From Lawsonibacter celer (GTDB lineage Bacteria > Bacillota > Clostridia > Oscillospirales > Oscillospiraceae), in the NCBI RefSeq assembly GCF_014281125.1, contig NZ_JACOEA010000001.1, positions 310,001 through 374,000 on the forward strand: a DNA stretch of 64,000 bases, given 5' to 3'. The first letter of the stretch is position 1. Each line of letters starts with the position of its first letter. Below the pieces are notes generated by a model. It did not search any database, was not told the origin of the DNA, and saw only the letters and a program-made list of their open reading frames with translations. The position numbers were made by a program, and so were the translations under genes. Positions 24,143 through 33,721 of this stretch are shown piece after piece.

Positions 24143-24883
24143 CTAAATCAGTGTGATGAAGTCAGAACTGGCCCAGCCGACCAAATTGTCGAAGCGAACC
24201 ACATACCAGCCCTGCCACTGATTGAGCACTGTCAGCCGGGCTCCGTCATAGGCGCGGGCCAAGACCGGTGCGGCGGGATCGGGGCGGTCGCGGATGTTGA
24301 GATAGCCCCAGGACACATCCACCACAGCGGGCCTGGGCAGCATGGGCTCCAGGAAGGGCAGGCCGAAAAATTCGGTCAGGGAGAGGACGATATTGCGGGC
24401 GGCGGAGTCCAGGTTGTTTGTGATCCAGACGGCGTCGTCCCGGTTGTCATGATAACCCAGCTCGATAAAGACAGATGGCGCCCGCACCAGGCGCACCTCG
24501 CCGACACTGGTGGTGGGCTCCGCGCGCACATTGTTCGGGAGAGGATAGATATTCTTCAGCCCGTCAGCAATCAGCGTAGCCGCCCGCTGGCCCTGTGCGG
24601 ACCCAGGGAAGTAGAACACCAGAATGCCCCGCACCTGGCCATACCGCCCCTCGGGCGCGGCATTGGAGTGGAGCGCCAGATGCAGGTCATAATTCCCTGC
24701 GTTGGAGGCGCGGATCGAGGACGCGGCCGTCATGTCAGGGGTGTTTCGGCTGTAACGGATGCCGGAAGCGGTGAGGTAGGGCTCCATTGCGTCAGCCAGA
24801 CGGTTCATCCATTCCTCCTCTGTGCCTCCGGTAACATAGAGATTGTTTTCTTGTGTGGATGGAGAAAGATAGATCACAGGCAT
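24143..24883 (-). CDS. N-acetylmuramoyl-L-alanine amidase (Amidase_3) with C-terminal SH3 domain
   Basis: 246 residues. Amidase_3 core (1-175) with LALHSNAAPEG (about 69-79, zinc His) and SVFIELGYHDNRDDA (about 136-150, catalytic Glu); an SH3b domain follows (about 188-245; YLNIRDRPDPAAPVLARAYDG, GWYVV). The first zinc ligand normally in DPGHGG is replaced: the protein begins MPVIYLSPSTQENN. Strong GGAGGT site before ATG. Adjacent to the SleL-like gene, so a joint role in spore or cell-wall peptidoglycan turnover is likely. No signal peptide. Confidence 0.82.
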   Translation of the reverse strand: MPVIYLSPSTQENNLYVTGGTEEEWMNRLADAMEPYLTASGIRYSRNTPDMTAASSIRASNAGNYDLHLALHSNAAPEGRYGQVRGILVFYFPGSAQGQRAATLIADGLKNIYPLPNNVRAEPTTSVGEVRLVRAPSVFIELGYHDNRDDAVWITNNLDSAARNIVLSLTEFFGLPFLEPMLPRPAVVDVSWGYLNIRDRPDPAAPVLARAYDGARLTVLNQWQGWYVVRFDNLVGWASSDFITLI

Positions 24884-24930
24884 GGGGATACCTCCTTTTT
24901 CCTATCCTATGCGTCCCGAGAAAAAATGAC

Positions 24931-24957
24931 AGCGGGCGGAGCATTGCTCCGCCCGCT
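24931..24957 (-). terminator. Terminator after the CarD-family gene
   Basis: AGCGGGCGGAGCA/TGCTCCGCCCGCT stem; on the minus strand followed by GTCATTTTTTC. Confidence 0.75.
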
Positions 24958-24965
24958 GAGGGGCC

Positions 24966-25487
24966 TCAGGGTACGGAAGGCGGCTCATCCTTCAATACCT
25001 GCCGGATATATTGGGGGACCTCCTCCAGCGGGATTCCGAGGGAGATGGACAACTCCCCATAGAGCAGCTCCTCTGCGCGCTTCTGGTAGCGCCCCTCTAC
25101 CTTGCCGGGCCTCCGGCCATTTTTTCGGGCTGCGCTGTTTCTGCTGTGGATGGTCTTGAGCAGGCGCACCAGATCCCGGCAGCTGTTGGCGTGAAAGGAG
25201 TCCTGATAGTAGCGGGAAAGGGTCTGAACATTCTTCACCTCCACAATATGTTCTTCTGGGATGGAAGGAAAGCAGCGAATCAGCTGCTGAGCCTCTGCTT
25301 TTGTAAGCACCGGCCGCATCGCCACTCTGGAATCCACGGGTGCGTAGATTGTTTCAGAGCTGTAAACGGGCTGCAGGGTATAGTAGGTGCGCGGCCGGCT
25401 GCCCTGCGCGGCTTCCGGTGAGCCGACTGCCAAAACTCTGCATACACCGCTGGAGCCGTATACGATAAACTCACCAGTGTGATACAT
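24966..25487 (-). CDS. CarD-family transcriptional regulator
   Basis: 173 residues: an N-terminal CarD/TRCF RNA-polymerase-interacting domain (about 1-60; FIVYGSSGVCRVLAV, TYYTLQPVYSSETIYAPVD) and an all-helical C-terminal domain with Arg/Lys-rich stretch RNSAARKNGRRPGK and KRAEELLYGELSISLGI. CarD proteins bind RNAP beta and modulate promoter open complexes; Clostridia often have several. It follows a 79-aa gene by 12 nt, so the two are cotranscribed. Confidence 0.85.
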   Translation of the reverse strand: MYHTGEFIVYGSSGVCRVLAVGSPEAAQGSRPRTYYTLQPVYSSETIYAPVDSRVAMRPVLTKAEAQQLIRCFPSIPEEHIVEVKNVQTLSRYYQDSFHANSCRDLVRLLKTIHSRNSAARKNGRRPGKVEGRYQKRAEELLYGELSISLGIPLEEVPQYIRQVLKDEPPSVP

Positions 25488-25499
25488 CGCGCGCCCCGA

Positions 25500-25739
25500 T
25501 CAGTCCAAGTAGGAGCCACAGCGGTAGAAATTATACTGTCGCTTCAATTTAAGCACGATGGAGCCGTCGGGCTGCAGCGTTTCCTCTTCTATTTTATACA
25601 AAATGCCGCGCCGTTCCAGACTGGCCTTGTACTGGGAAAGCTCCTGACGTGCCGACTTGGCAGACTGTTCGGGGCTTACATCGTCACTGCAGGTAAAAAG
25701 AATCGTCTGAGACAGACAGGCGCTTTGAATCCGCTTCAT
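25500..25739 (-). CDS. Small hypothetical protein (79 aa)
   Basis: 79 residues, charged, starting MKRIQSACLSQTILFTCSD, central helix with QSAKSARQELSQYKASLERR and a beta-rich C-terminal half (GILYKIEEETLQPDGSIVLK). I do not recognise it. GGAGG eight bases before the ATG and an extended -10 element upstream support expression; it is cotranscribed with the CarD-family gene. Confidence 0.65.
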   Translation of the reverse strand: MKRIQSACLSQTILFTCSDDVSPEQSAKSARQELSQYKASLERRGILYKIEEETLQPDGSIVLKLKRQYNFYRCGSYLD

Positions 25740-25768
25740 GGCATAATCCTCCTAATTTTGATAAGATA

Positions 25769-25777
25769 ATTATACCA
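25769..25777 (-). promoter_or_regulatory. Extended -10 promoter of the small gene-CarD operon
   Basis: Minus strand TGGTATAAT (TGN-TATAAT), 30 nt upstream of the ATG at 25739. No good -35, as is common for extended -10 promoters. Confidence 0.5.
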
Positions 25778-25902
25778 TTTTGCGGTTTTGAAACGCTAAC
25801 AGAACTTTTTGGGAAAAATCATTTTTGTTGATTCTGCGCAGGAGGGCTGCGGGGAGCTTTTGTGTAAAATGCGCATAACGGGCTTTTGCCGGCAGAAAAA
25901 GG

Positions 25903-25940
25903 AAAGCCCGTCCGTCCCGCAGAGGGGATGGACGGGCTTT
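25903..25940 (-). terminator. Terminator after pckA
   Basis: AAAGCCCGTCCGTCCC (25903-25918) pairs with GGGATGGACGGGCTTT (25925-25940), one G-U pair; on the minus strand it follows the pckA stop and runs into CCTTTTTC. Confidence 0.75.
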
Positions 25941-25957
25941 GCGGAACCAGTCCGCGC

Positions 25958-27733
25958 TCAGTCCAGGCGGCGCTCCAATGCGTCCAGCTGGGCGGAGAGT
26001 GCAGAGGGCAGCGTACGGCCAAACTTGCTGTAAAAGGCGCGGATCCCCGCGGCTTCTTCCTTCCAAAGTTCTGTGTCCACGTTGAGCAGGCCCTTCAGCG
26101 TGTCCAAATCGACGCCGGAGTCCTCCAAATCAATATCCTGGGGCTTGGGCAGATAGCCGATCGGCGTTTCGTCTGCGCCGACCTCATCAAAGCAGCGCTT
26201 CATAATCCACACCAGCACCCGCAGATTTTCACCGAAACCGGGCCAGATGAAATGGCCCTCGTCGTCGGTCCGGAACCAATTGACATGAAAGATCTTTGGG
26301 GCCCGGCCGGTTACCACCGTACCCATGTGGAGCCAGTGCTGCCAATAGTCGCCCATGTTGTAGCCGCAGAAGGGGAGCATGGCCATGGGGTCCCGGCGCA
26401 CCACGCCGACCGCACCCGCAGCGGCGGCAGTTGTCTCAGAGGCCATGGCGGAGCCCACAAACACGCCGTGTTCCCAATCGAAGGACTGGTAGACCAGAGG
26501 GGCGGTCTTGGCCCGGCGGCCGCCGAAGACAATGGCACTCAAGGGAACGCCCCTGGGATTTTCAAATTCCGGAGAAAGGCAGGGGCAGTTCTTGGCCGGG
26601 GCGGTAAAGCGGGAGTTTGGGTGGGCTCCCTTCTCAGCGGAGACGGTGCCGTCCCAGGGATTCCCCTTCCAGTCGACGGCGTTTTTGGGCGGATTTTTGT
26701 CAAGCCCTTCCCACCAGACCGTGTTGTCGTCCAGATTGCGGACCACGTTGGTAAAAATCGTGTCCTTCTGAGTGGTATGCAGGGCGTTTGGGTTGGACTT
26801 TTCGTTGGTACCAGGGGCCACGCCAAAGAAGCCGTACTCCGGATTCATGGCCCACAGGCGGCCGTCCTCTCCGACACGAATCCACGCGATATCGTCGCCG
26901 ACGCACCACACCTTCCAGCCCTGCTGCCGATAGCGGGCCGGGGGTATGAGCATGGCCAGATTGGTTTTTCCGCAGGCAGAAGGGAAGGCGGCGGCCAGAT
27001 AGTGGACCTCGCCCTTTGGATTCTGGATCCCCAGAATCAGCATATGCTCAGCCATCCAGCCCTCCCGGCGACCCTGGGCGGAGGCGATCCGCAGGGCAAA
27101 GCATTTCTTGCCCAGCAGGACGTTTCCGCCATAGGCAGAGTTGACGGACATGATGGTGTTATCTTCGGGGAAATGCACAATATAGCGGTTTTCCGGGTCG
27201 ACATCCGCCTTCGCATGGAGCCCCTTGACATAGTCGGGGCTGTCCCCAAGGGCATCCAGCACCTGCCGGCCCACCCGTGTCATAATGTTCATATTGAGTA
27301 CGACATAGATGGAATCGGTCAGTTCAATCCCGTATTTGGCAAACGGAGAACCTACAACGCCCAGGGAGTAGGGGATTACATACATGGTGCGGCCCTTCAT
27401 CGACGCGGTGTACAGCTTTTTCAGCTTGGCGTACATCTCGTCCGGAGCCATCCAGTTGTTGGTGGGGCCCGCATCCTCCTGACGCCGGCTGCAGATATAA
27501 GTACGGTCCTCAACCCGGGCCACGTCGTTGACTGCCGTGCGGTGCAGATAGCAGCCGGGAAGCTTTTCCTCACTGAGCTTTTCCAGTTCGCCTGAGGCAA
27601 CGGCCTCGGCACGCAGTGCGTTTAGCTGGGCTTGTGAACCATCAATCCAGACGATTTGATCCGGCTGAGTCATTGCAGCCATCTCGTCAATCCAATTCAA
27701 AATTGCCGTGTTTTCCGTCAAAGCCAAAGCCAT
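25958..27733 (-). CDS. pckA: Phosphoenolpyruvate carboxykinase (GTP)
   Basis: 591 residues, GTP-type PEPCK. Kinase-loop hallmark AAAFPSACGKTNLAMLIPP (about residues 248-266), GPTNNWMAPDEMY near 89 and GNVLLGKKCFALRIAS (substrate/Mn region). It interconverts oxaloacetate and PEP with GTP/GDP; in fermentative Clostridia it often runs toward oxaloacetate. Monocistronic, with a TTGCAT-17-TAGAAT promoter and its own terminator. GGGAGGTA precedes the ATG. Confidence 0.96.
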   Translation of the reverse strand: MALALTENTAILNWIDEMAAMTQPDQIVWIDGSQAQLNALRAEAVASGELEKLSEEKLPGCYLHRTAVNDVARVEDRTYICSRRQEDAGPTNNWMAPDEMYAKLKKLYTASMKGRTMYVIPYSLGVVGSPFAKYGIELTDSIYVVLNMNIMTRVGRQVLDALGDSPDYVKGLHAKADVDPENRYIVHFPEDNTIMSVNSAYGGNVLLGKKCFALRIASAQGRREGWMAEHMLILGIQNPKGEVHYLAAAFPSACGKTNLAMLIPPARYRQQGWKVWCVGDDIAWIRVGEDGRLWAMNPEYGFFGVAPGTNEKSNPNALHTTQKDTIFTNVVRNLDDNTVWWEGLDKNPPKNAVDWKGNPWDGTVSAEKGAHPNSRFTAPAKNCPCLSPEFENPRGVPLSAIVFGGRRAKTAPLVYQSFDWEHGVFVGSAMASETTAAAAGAVGVVRRDPMAMLPFCGYNMGDYWQHWLHMGTVVTGRAPKIFHVNWFRTDDEGHFIWPGFGENLRVLVWIMKRCFDEVGADETPIGYLPKPQDIDLEDSGVDLDTLKGLLNVDTELWKEEAAGIRAFYSKFGRTLPSALSAQLDALERRLD

Positions 27734-27760
27734 TACCTCCCATGGAATATAATATGCTTT

Positions 27761-27789
27761 ATTCTATGTGAATAATTAGGAAAATGCAA
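27761..27789 (-). promoter_or_regulatory. Promoter of pckA
   Basis: Minus strand TTGCAT (27789-27784), 17-nt spacer, TAGAAT (27766-27761). Confidence 0.65.
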
Positions 27790-27815
27790 GCAAATTTTTT
27801 GAAATTGCAAGAATG

Positions 27816-27847
27816 AAAAAACTCCCTTGGATTTCAAGGGAGTTTTT
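27816..27847 (-). terminator. Terminator overlapping the rsmA 3' end
   Basis: AAAAACTCCCTTG/CAAGGGAGTTTTT stem; its 5' arm on the minus strand is the last coding bases of rsmA, and a T-run follows. Confidence 0.8.
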
Positions 27848-28685
27848 GGGCAATTTTGGCAAAATCCGAAATTTCAAGTCTTTCCCCCCGCACATCAGAG
27901 GGAAGGCCCACAGACTCGATCAGGGATTTGAGCTCGTCCTTTGACATCCTGCTGCCAAATACAGCATACAAGCTGTTGAGCAGTGTCTTGCGTCTCTGAG
28001 CGAAGGACGACCGTACCACCCGGAAAAAGGAGGTGTCATCCACTAGGTCTTGAGCAGGCTCGTGGCGGGGTACGAAGCGGATCACAGAAGAGGTGACCTT
28101 GGGCGCGGGAAGAAAACAGTCCGGCGGTACGTCGAAGAGCACTTGCGGCGTGGTGTAATACTGGCAAAAGACAGAAAACGCACCATAGTCCGGCGTGCCG
28201 GGTGCGGCGGCACAGCGGCGGGCCACCTCCCGCTGGATCATGACGGTAATGGAGGCGAAGAGACCAGACTCAATCAGCGCGGTAAGGACGGGGGTGGTAA
28301 TATTATAGGGCAGATTGGCACACACAATGGGGGTGAGGCCGGCCAGCTTTTCGGTGACCAGGGCGGCCAAATCAGCCTTCAGGATATCGCCTGAAAGGAC
28401 CTCCGTGTTGCCGTAAGAGGAGAGCGTCTCCGCCAGAATGGGCAGAAGGGCTTCGTCCAGCTCCAGACAGACCACCCGGCCGGCGCGCTGGGCCAACTGT
28501 ACGGTCAGCGGCCCTATACCGGGGCCGATCTCCAGAACGCCGGTCTGAGGGCTCGCTCCAGAGGCCTCCGCAATGTCCCTGGGCACCCAGCTCTCTATTA
28601 AAAAATTTTGGCCCATGCTTTTGGAGAAGCGGAACCCATGCCGGGCGAGAAGGGTTTTAATCTCATTGCTGTTACACAGATCCAT
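27834..28685 (-). CDS. rsmA: 16S rRNA (adenine(1518)-N(6)/adenine(1519)-N(6))-dimethyltransferase
   Basis: 283 residues, KsgA/RsmA. SAM motif LEIGPGIGPLTVQLAQRAG (about 51-69), substrate motif NLPYNITTPVLTAL (about 122-135), and C-terminal QRRKTLLNSLYAVF. N-terminal FSKSMGQNFL is the family signature. It dimethylates two adenines in helix 45 of 16S rRNA during 30S maturation. Single gene with its own promoter. Confidence 0.96.
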   Translation of the reverse strand: MDLCNSNEIKTLLARHGFRFSKSMGQNFLIESWVPRDIAEASGASPQTGVLEIGPGIGPLTVQLAQRAGRVVCLELDEALLPILAETLSSYGNTEVLSGDILKADLAALVTEKLAGLTPIVCANLPYNITTPVLTALIESGLFASITVMIQREVARRCAAAPGTPDYGAFSVFCQYYTTPQVLFDVPPDCFLPAPKVTSSVIRFVPRHEPAQDLVDDTSFFRVVRSSFAQRRKTLLNSLYAVFGSRMSKDELKSLIESVGLPSDVRGERLEISDFAKIAQKLP

Positions 28686-28726
28686 TGCAGACCACCTCGT
28701 ATTCCTTGTATAAACGCAATAGAGCC

Positions 28727-28755
28727 AGTATAACGGAGGAAGCCTGGTACGTCAA
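28727..28755 (-). promoter_or_regulatory. Promoter of rsmA
   Basis: Minus strand TTGACG (28755-28750), 17-nt spacer, TATACT (28732-28727). The -35 lies inside a small hairpin GGTACGTC-GACGTACC. Confidence 0.7.
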
Positions 28756-28775
28756 GCGGACGTACCGGGCTGGTT

Positions 28776-29036
28776 TTATTTTTTCCACCGCAGCAGAAGC
28801 GGGAAAAACTGGTGCATCCGTTCCCGCGCCTGCTGGGCCGCCATACCCGGGTTGGCCTGTACCATCATGAGCGTGCAGAAGTCAATCATTTCCTTCATCG
28901 TCATACCACTGGTGAAAGCGCCGTTTTGATAGCAGTATTTGCAGTAGTGGGGGTTGGGGGAGCTGTCTGCCTCACAGCCATGGATGGCCGAGTCGTGGAG
29001 CGGCATGCTGCAGGACTGACAAAATTCCAGCTCCAT
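28776..29036 (-). CDS. Putative zinc-ribbon domain protein
   Basis: 86 residues from ATG 29036, preceded by AGAAGGA. The N-terminal half is a four-Cys zinc ribbon: FCQSCSMPL (residues 5-13) and a later HYCKYCYQNGAF. The rest is helical (MTMKEMIDFCTLMMVQANPG). It matches the putative zinc-ribbon family often encoded beside YafY/WYL regulators; a truncated such regulator lies just upstream. Function unknown. Confidence 0.75.
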   Translation of the reverse strand: MELEFCQSCSMPLHDSAIHGCEADSSPNPHYCKYCYQNGAFTSGMTMKEMIDFCTLMMVQANPGMAAQQARERMHQFFPLLLRWKK

Positions 29037-29075
29037 CGCGTTTTCCTTCTGTATGTGAGATGCCATCGTGGTATC

Positions 29076-29110
29076 ATACATATCCCGACAACCTGCGTCA
29101 GGATATGTAT
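29076..29110. promoter_or_regulatory. Inverted repeat upstream of the zinc-ribbon gene
   Basis: ATACATATCC (29076-29085) and GGATATGTAT (29101-29110) are perfect inverted copies with a 15-nt centre, 40 nt upstream of the zinc-ribbon ATG, where a minus-strand TATGAT could be the -10. A likely operator, possibly for the neighbouring broken YafY-type regulator. Confidence 0.45.
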
Positions 29111-29168
29111 ACCCGGTAGGAGAGCGCGGGAGAGAAGTGCAGACCAAGGGATGGGGGTCTCATCTGGC

Positions 29169-29385
29169 TCAATGGGCGGCGCGGCTGAGCACGTAGTGGT
29201 CCATCAGGGCCACGCCGCCTCCTTTCCCTCGCACCGCGTAAATGGGAACGCCAGCCGCGGAGAGGGCGTCCACATCCCGGTAGACGGTGCGTTCGGATAC
29301 CTCAAAGTGCTGCGCCAGCTCCCGGGCGGTCATGCGCCCCGGTCCAGCAGTAGATAGACCAGCTGAAACAGTCGGCTCTAAGACA
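29169..29385 (-). pseudogene. Truncated, frameshifted YafY/WYL-type HTH regulator
   Basis: Only the N-terminal HTH_11 domain remains: [20 protein letters not shown] followed by [19 protein letters not shown], ending at a TGA directly after HYVLSRAAH. The 12 residues expected upstream ([13 protein letters not shown]) are present in another frame; a run of four G where five would restore the frame explains the shift. The whole WYL effector domain is missing. Confidence 0.7.
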
Positions 29386-29450
29386 AGAAGCGTCACCGCT
29401 CAGCAATCGAATATTTGTTTGATTATAGCATGGGCCGGGATAAAAAACAA

Positions 29451-29478
29451 CCGCCCGAAGGAATCCTCCTTCGGGCGG
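29451..29478 (-). terminator. Terminator after the DegV gene
   Basis: CCGCCCGAAGGA/TCCTTCGGGCGG stem, loop of 4; on the minus strand followed by TTGTTTTTTAT. Confidence 0.85.
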
Positions 29479-29490
29479 GACAGAAAAGCT

Positions 29491-30327
29491 TCAATAGGCG
29501 GCTACCACACCGCCGTCATTGGCATAAACGGTGGAGATCCCCCCAGTGTCGCTGATTACGATCTCGCTGAACCGGCACTGTCTAAGCGCCAGTTCCTTGA
29601 GATAAAAGGCGCGGTCCAGACAGTTGCAGTGGGTGATCGCCAGCCGGCGGCCCTCATGGGACGGGTCGGCGGCCATAAGCGCGACCATCTTGGCCAGCGC
29701 CTGCTTGACGGAAAGGGCCTGGCCCTTCTTGCAGATCTCTCCCTCGGGTGTGGCACCCATGAGCAACTTGACCTTCAGGGCGCTGGTCACCAGGGTCTGC
29801 AGCTTGGACAGCCGGCCGGCCTTGCGCAGATTGTCCAGGGTCTCCAGTACAAAATAGGTCTCCATCTCATTGATATAGCGGGAGACATGGCTGACCACCG
29901 TGGTAAAGTTCATGCCGGACTGGGTCAGCTCCCGGATCTTCAGGGCCACCAGAACCTCACCTGCGGAGGCGGAGCAGGAATTGAAAATATGCACACGGGC
30001 ATTGGGGTGCTCCTCCAGCCACATCTCCCTGGCCTGGGCGGCGCTGTTATGGGAGCCGGAGAGGAGCGCGGAGAGGGTGACCACATAGAGATCGTCCACG
30101 CCGCAGTCAAAGGCGTCCAGGTACTGTGCAGGGGAGGGACAGGCGGTTTTGGGCGCCTCTTCGCTTTCCCGCATCAGCCAGAGCAGGGCGTTTTGGTCAA
30201 AAGAGCTGTCGTCCACTACCACATGCGGCCCCACATGAATGGTCAATGGTACGCTGGTAAAGCACGCTTCACGGAGCTGGGCCTGGGTCAAATCACAGCA
30301 GCTGTCGACAATAATCTTAAAACTCAT
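29491..30327 (-). CDS. DegV family (fatty-acid-binding) protein
   Basis: 278 residues. N-terminal FKIIVDSCCDLTQAQL (3-18), TACPSPAQYLDAFD (about 60-73; fatty-acid-binding Thr/Ser loop) and LLSGSHNSAAQAREM are DegV features; C-terminal lobe with KVKLLMGATPEGEI. DegV/FakB proteins bind a fatty acid and present it to the kinase FakA for phosphorylation. Single gene with TTTACT-17-TAGAAT promoter and a terminator. Confidence 0.9.
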   Translation of the reverse strand: MSFKIIVDSCCDLTQAQLREACFTSVPLTIHVGPHVVVDDSSFDQNALLWLMRESEEAPKTACPSPAQYLDAFDCGVDDLYVVTLSALLSGSHNSAAQAREMWLEEHPNARVHIFNSCSASAGEVLVALKIRELTQSGMNFTTVVSHVSRYINEMETYFVLETLDNLRKAGRLSKLQTLVTSALKVKLLMGATPEGEICKKGQALSVKQALAKMVALMAADPSHEGRRLAITHCNCLDRAFYLKELALRQCRFSEIVISDTGGISTVYANDGGVVAAY

Positions 30328-30378
30328 TGTTAAAATCCCTCTGTGTGGTATTTAAAATTAGATCTTTGATTTGTCGAC

Positions 30379-30407
30379 ATTCTAGCATGTTCCGGCGGAA
30401 AAGTAAA
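30379..30407 (-). promoter_or_regulatory. Promoter of the DegV gene
   Basis: Minus strand TTTACT (30407-30402), 17-nt spacer, TAGAAT (30384-30379). Confidence 0.55.
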
Positions 30408-30432
30408 GGGGAAAACTGTAAACAAACAAAAA

Positions 30433-30458
30433 ACGGACCGCCGGAAAAGGCGGTCCGT
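30433..30458 (-). terminator. Terminator of the ylxM-trmD operon
   Basis: ACGGACCGCC/GGCGGTCCGT stem; on the minus strand, right after trmD, followed by TTTTTTG. Confidence 0.9.
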
Positions 30459-30465
30459 GAAAGGG

Positions 30466-31218
30466 CTATTTCTCCGGCTCAATTTCTGCTTCCAGCTCCC
30501 GGAGCAGCTTCTGGTCCTCTTTTGAGGAGAGGTCCAGCTTGGCATACAGGTCCGGGCGGCGCAGGCGGGTGCGCAGGATGGATTGCTTGCGCCGCCACTG
30601 CTCCACCAGCTTGTGATTTCCGGAGCGGAGCACATCGGGCACCCGCCGGCCGTGCCACTCCTCCGGGCGGGAGTACTGCGGGTATTCCAGCAGGCCGTTC
30701 CAGTGACTCTCATTCTCAAAGCACTCCGGGTCGGAGAGTACGCCGGGCACCAGCCGGGCCACCGCGTCGGCCACCACCATGGCGGGTAGCTCCCCGCCGG
30801 TGAGCACAAAATCACCGATGGAGATCTCCTCATCCACGCACTCCTCAATAAAACGCTCGTCAATGCCCTCATAGTGGCCGCACACCAAAATCAGATGGCA
30901 ATAATCATCTCGCAGCCGCCGGGCGTCGGTCTCCGTAAAGGTCCTGCCCGCGGGAGAGAGATAGATGGTGTGCCCCGGACCATAGGTGTCTGTGATGTGC
31001 TTCCAGCACTGGTAGAGGGGATCGGCCTGCATGACCGCGCCTCGACCGCCGCCGTAGGGATAGTCATCCACCTGCTTCTGTCTGTTGAGGGTGTAGTCCC
31101 GGATCTGGTGGGCCTCGATGCGGAGAATATCCCGCTCCTGGGCACGGCCCAGGACAGACTCGTTCATCATGTCGCCCACGGTCAGATCAAACAGGGTCAT
31201 AATGTCGATCTCATACAT
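30466..31218 (-). CDS. trmD: tRNA (guanine(37)-N(1))-methyltransferase
   Basis: 250 residues from ATG 31218 (MYEIDIMTLFD). SPOUT knot motifs: YLSPAGRTFTETDARRL, LVCGHYEGIDERFIEE, and ISIGDFVLTGGELPAMVV. It makes m1G37, preventing frameshifts. Its start overlaps the rimM stop by 8 nt, and GAGGGG lies upstream. Last gene of the ylxM-ffh-rpsP-khpA-rimM-trmD operon. Confidence 0.96.
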   Translation of the reverse strand: MYEIDIMTLFDLTVGDMMNESVLGRAQERDILRIEAHQIRDYTLNRQKQVDDYPYGGGRGAVMQADPLYQCWKHITDTYGPGHTIYLSPAGRTFTETDARRLRDDYCHLILVCGHYEGIDERFIEECVDEEISIGDFVLTGGELPAMVVADAVARLVPGVLSDPECFENESHWNGLLEYPQYSRPEEWHGRRVPDVLRSGNHKLVEQWRRKQSILRTRLRRPDLYAKLDLSSKEDQKLLRELEAEIEPEK

Positions 31219-31711
31219 CCGTCTGCATCCCCTCAATCAGCCGCACCTTGATATAGCCACCCTCCACGTTGGTCTCCACCAGAAACTCATCCACAGCGGG
31301 GATCATGTACTCGTGAGCGCCCTTGACCACATAGACCTCATGGGCCGGAGGGGTGAGCACATCGGCTACCACGCCTAGCCGCTCGCCGCTGTCCGCGTCG
31401 ATCACATCCAGACCCATCAGGTCGGCGAGAAAATGCCGCCCCTCGGGCAGGACGACGTTGGTACGGTCGATGAACACGGTTTTGCCCTTGAGCCTCATAG
31501 CCTCGTTCACATCTCCAACGCCCTCCAATGCAGCAAGTACATTTCCTTTATGGGGCCTGGCGGAGAGGACCTTGACAGGGGTTTTATCAATATACAGTGT
31601 ATCAAACCGGCAGAGAAATTCCGCGGAGTCACACCAGGGGACGATTTTGAGCTCACCCCGTACGCCGTGGGTATTGACGATCTGCCCGGCCTCAAGAAAT
31701 TGTTTTTTCAT
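31211..31711 (-). CDS. rimM: Ribosome maturation factor RimM
   Basis: 166 residues from ATG 31711, which has AGGTGAT upstream. N-terminal GQIVNTHGVRGELKIVPW (about 9-26) and the PRC-barrel part LMGLDVIDADSGERLGVVAD, then the HEYMIPAVDEFL motif. It assists 30S head assembly near S19. Standard position between khpA and trmD. Confidence 0.95.
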   Translation of the reverse strand: MKKQFLEAGQIVNTHGVRGELKIVPWCDSAEFLCRFDTLYIDKTPVKVLSARPHKGNVLAALEGVGDVNEAMRLKGKTVFIDRTNVVLPEGRHFLADLMGLDVIDADSGERLGVVADVLTPPAHEVYVVKGAHEYMIPAVDEFLVETNVEGGYIKVRLIEGMQTDV

Positions 31712-31744
31712 CGGTATCACCTTTTCACATCAGAAGGAGGATGG

Positions 31745-31780
31745 AAACAGCCGGCCGACCATCCGGTCGGCCGGCTGTTT
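31745..31780 (-). terminator. Internal terminator/attenuator between khpA and rimM
   Basis: 16-bp stem AAACAGCCGGCCGACC/GGTCGGCCGGCTGTTT. On the minus strand it is followed by only CCATCC, so termination may be partial, with rimM-trmD also receiving read-through. Confidence 0.6.
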
Positions 31781-31811
31781 CCGGTTTGGAGGGAACGGAT
31801 TCCCGCCAAAC

Positions 31812-32042
31812 TCAGTCCACGATTTCCACAGAGACTTTTGTGCCCTGGCGCTGGGCTACGGAGCGCATCAGTGTGCGGATCTCCTTGGCGATGCGGCCCT
31901 GACGGCCAATCACCTTGCCCATGTCCTCAGGGGCCACCCGGAGCTCCAGGACGGTCTCGCCCTCGCCGGCGTGCTCAGTGACGTTCACCGCATCCGGGTG
32001 ATCCACCAGGCCGCGGGCGATATATGTGAGCAGTTCCTTCAT
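31812..32042 (-). CDS. khpA: KH-domain RNA-binding protein KhpA
   Basis: 76 residues from ATG 32042 (MKELLTYIARGLVDHPD). Single KH domain with the GxxG-type loop in GKVIGRQGRIAKEIRTLM (about 42-59). YlqC/KhpA family, usually encoded between rpsP and rimM and acting with KhpB/Jag as a global RNA binder. The start overlapping rpsP by one base is rejected in favour of the GGAGGT-served ATG. Confidence 0.92.
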   Translation of the reverse strand: MKELLTYIARGLVDHPDAVNVTEHAGEGETVLELRVAPEDMGKVIGRQGRIAKEIRTLMRSVAQRQGTKVSVEIVD

Positions 32043-32059
32043 GTTGCCAAGGACCTCCA

Positions 32060-32299
32060 TTAGATGGCGCCGGCCTTCTTCAGCAGGGCGCGGACAGTCT
32101 CGGTGGGCTGAGCACCGGTCTTGATCCAGGCCTGAGCGCGGTCGGAATCCACCTTGATCTCGGCGGGATTGGTCAGGGGGTTGTAAGTGCCGATCTCCTC
32201 GATGAAACGGCCGTCGCGGGGATAACGGGAGTCAGCCACCACGATGCGGTAGAAGGGAGCCTTCTTGGCGCCCATCCGGCGCAGTCTGATTTTAACCAT
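32060..32299 (-). CDS. rpsP: 30S ribosomal protein S16
   Basis: 79 residues: [20 protein letters not shown] and [15 protein letters not shown] are unmistakable S16. It sits between ffh and khpA in the usual order; GGAGGTGAAAATAA precedes the ATG. Confidence 0.97.
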   Translation of the reverse strand: MVKIRLRRMGAKKAPFYRIVVADSRYPRDGRFIEEIGTYNPLTNPAEIKVDSDRAQAWIKTGAQPTETVRALLKKAGAI

Positions 32300-32368
32300 T
32301 TATTTTCACCTCCATATGAATCTTTACACATTTATTTGGAAACGCGCCAACCGCGCGCTTACCACGGC

Positions 32369-33718
<1,350 letters not shown>

Positions 33719-33721
33719 GCA

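Noticed and set aside
25886..27595. 569-codon plus-strand open frame opposite pckA
   Set aside because: Shadow of pckA; pckA motifs are complete on the minus strand.
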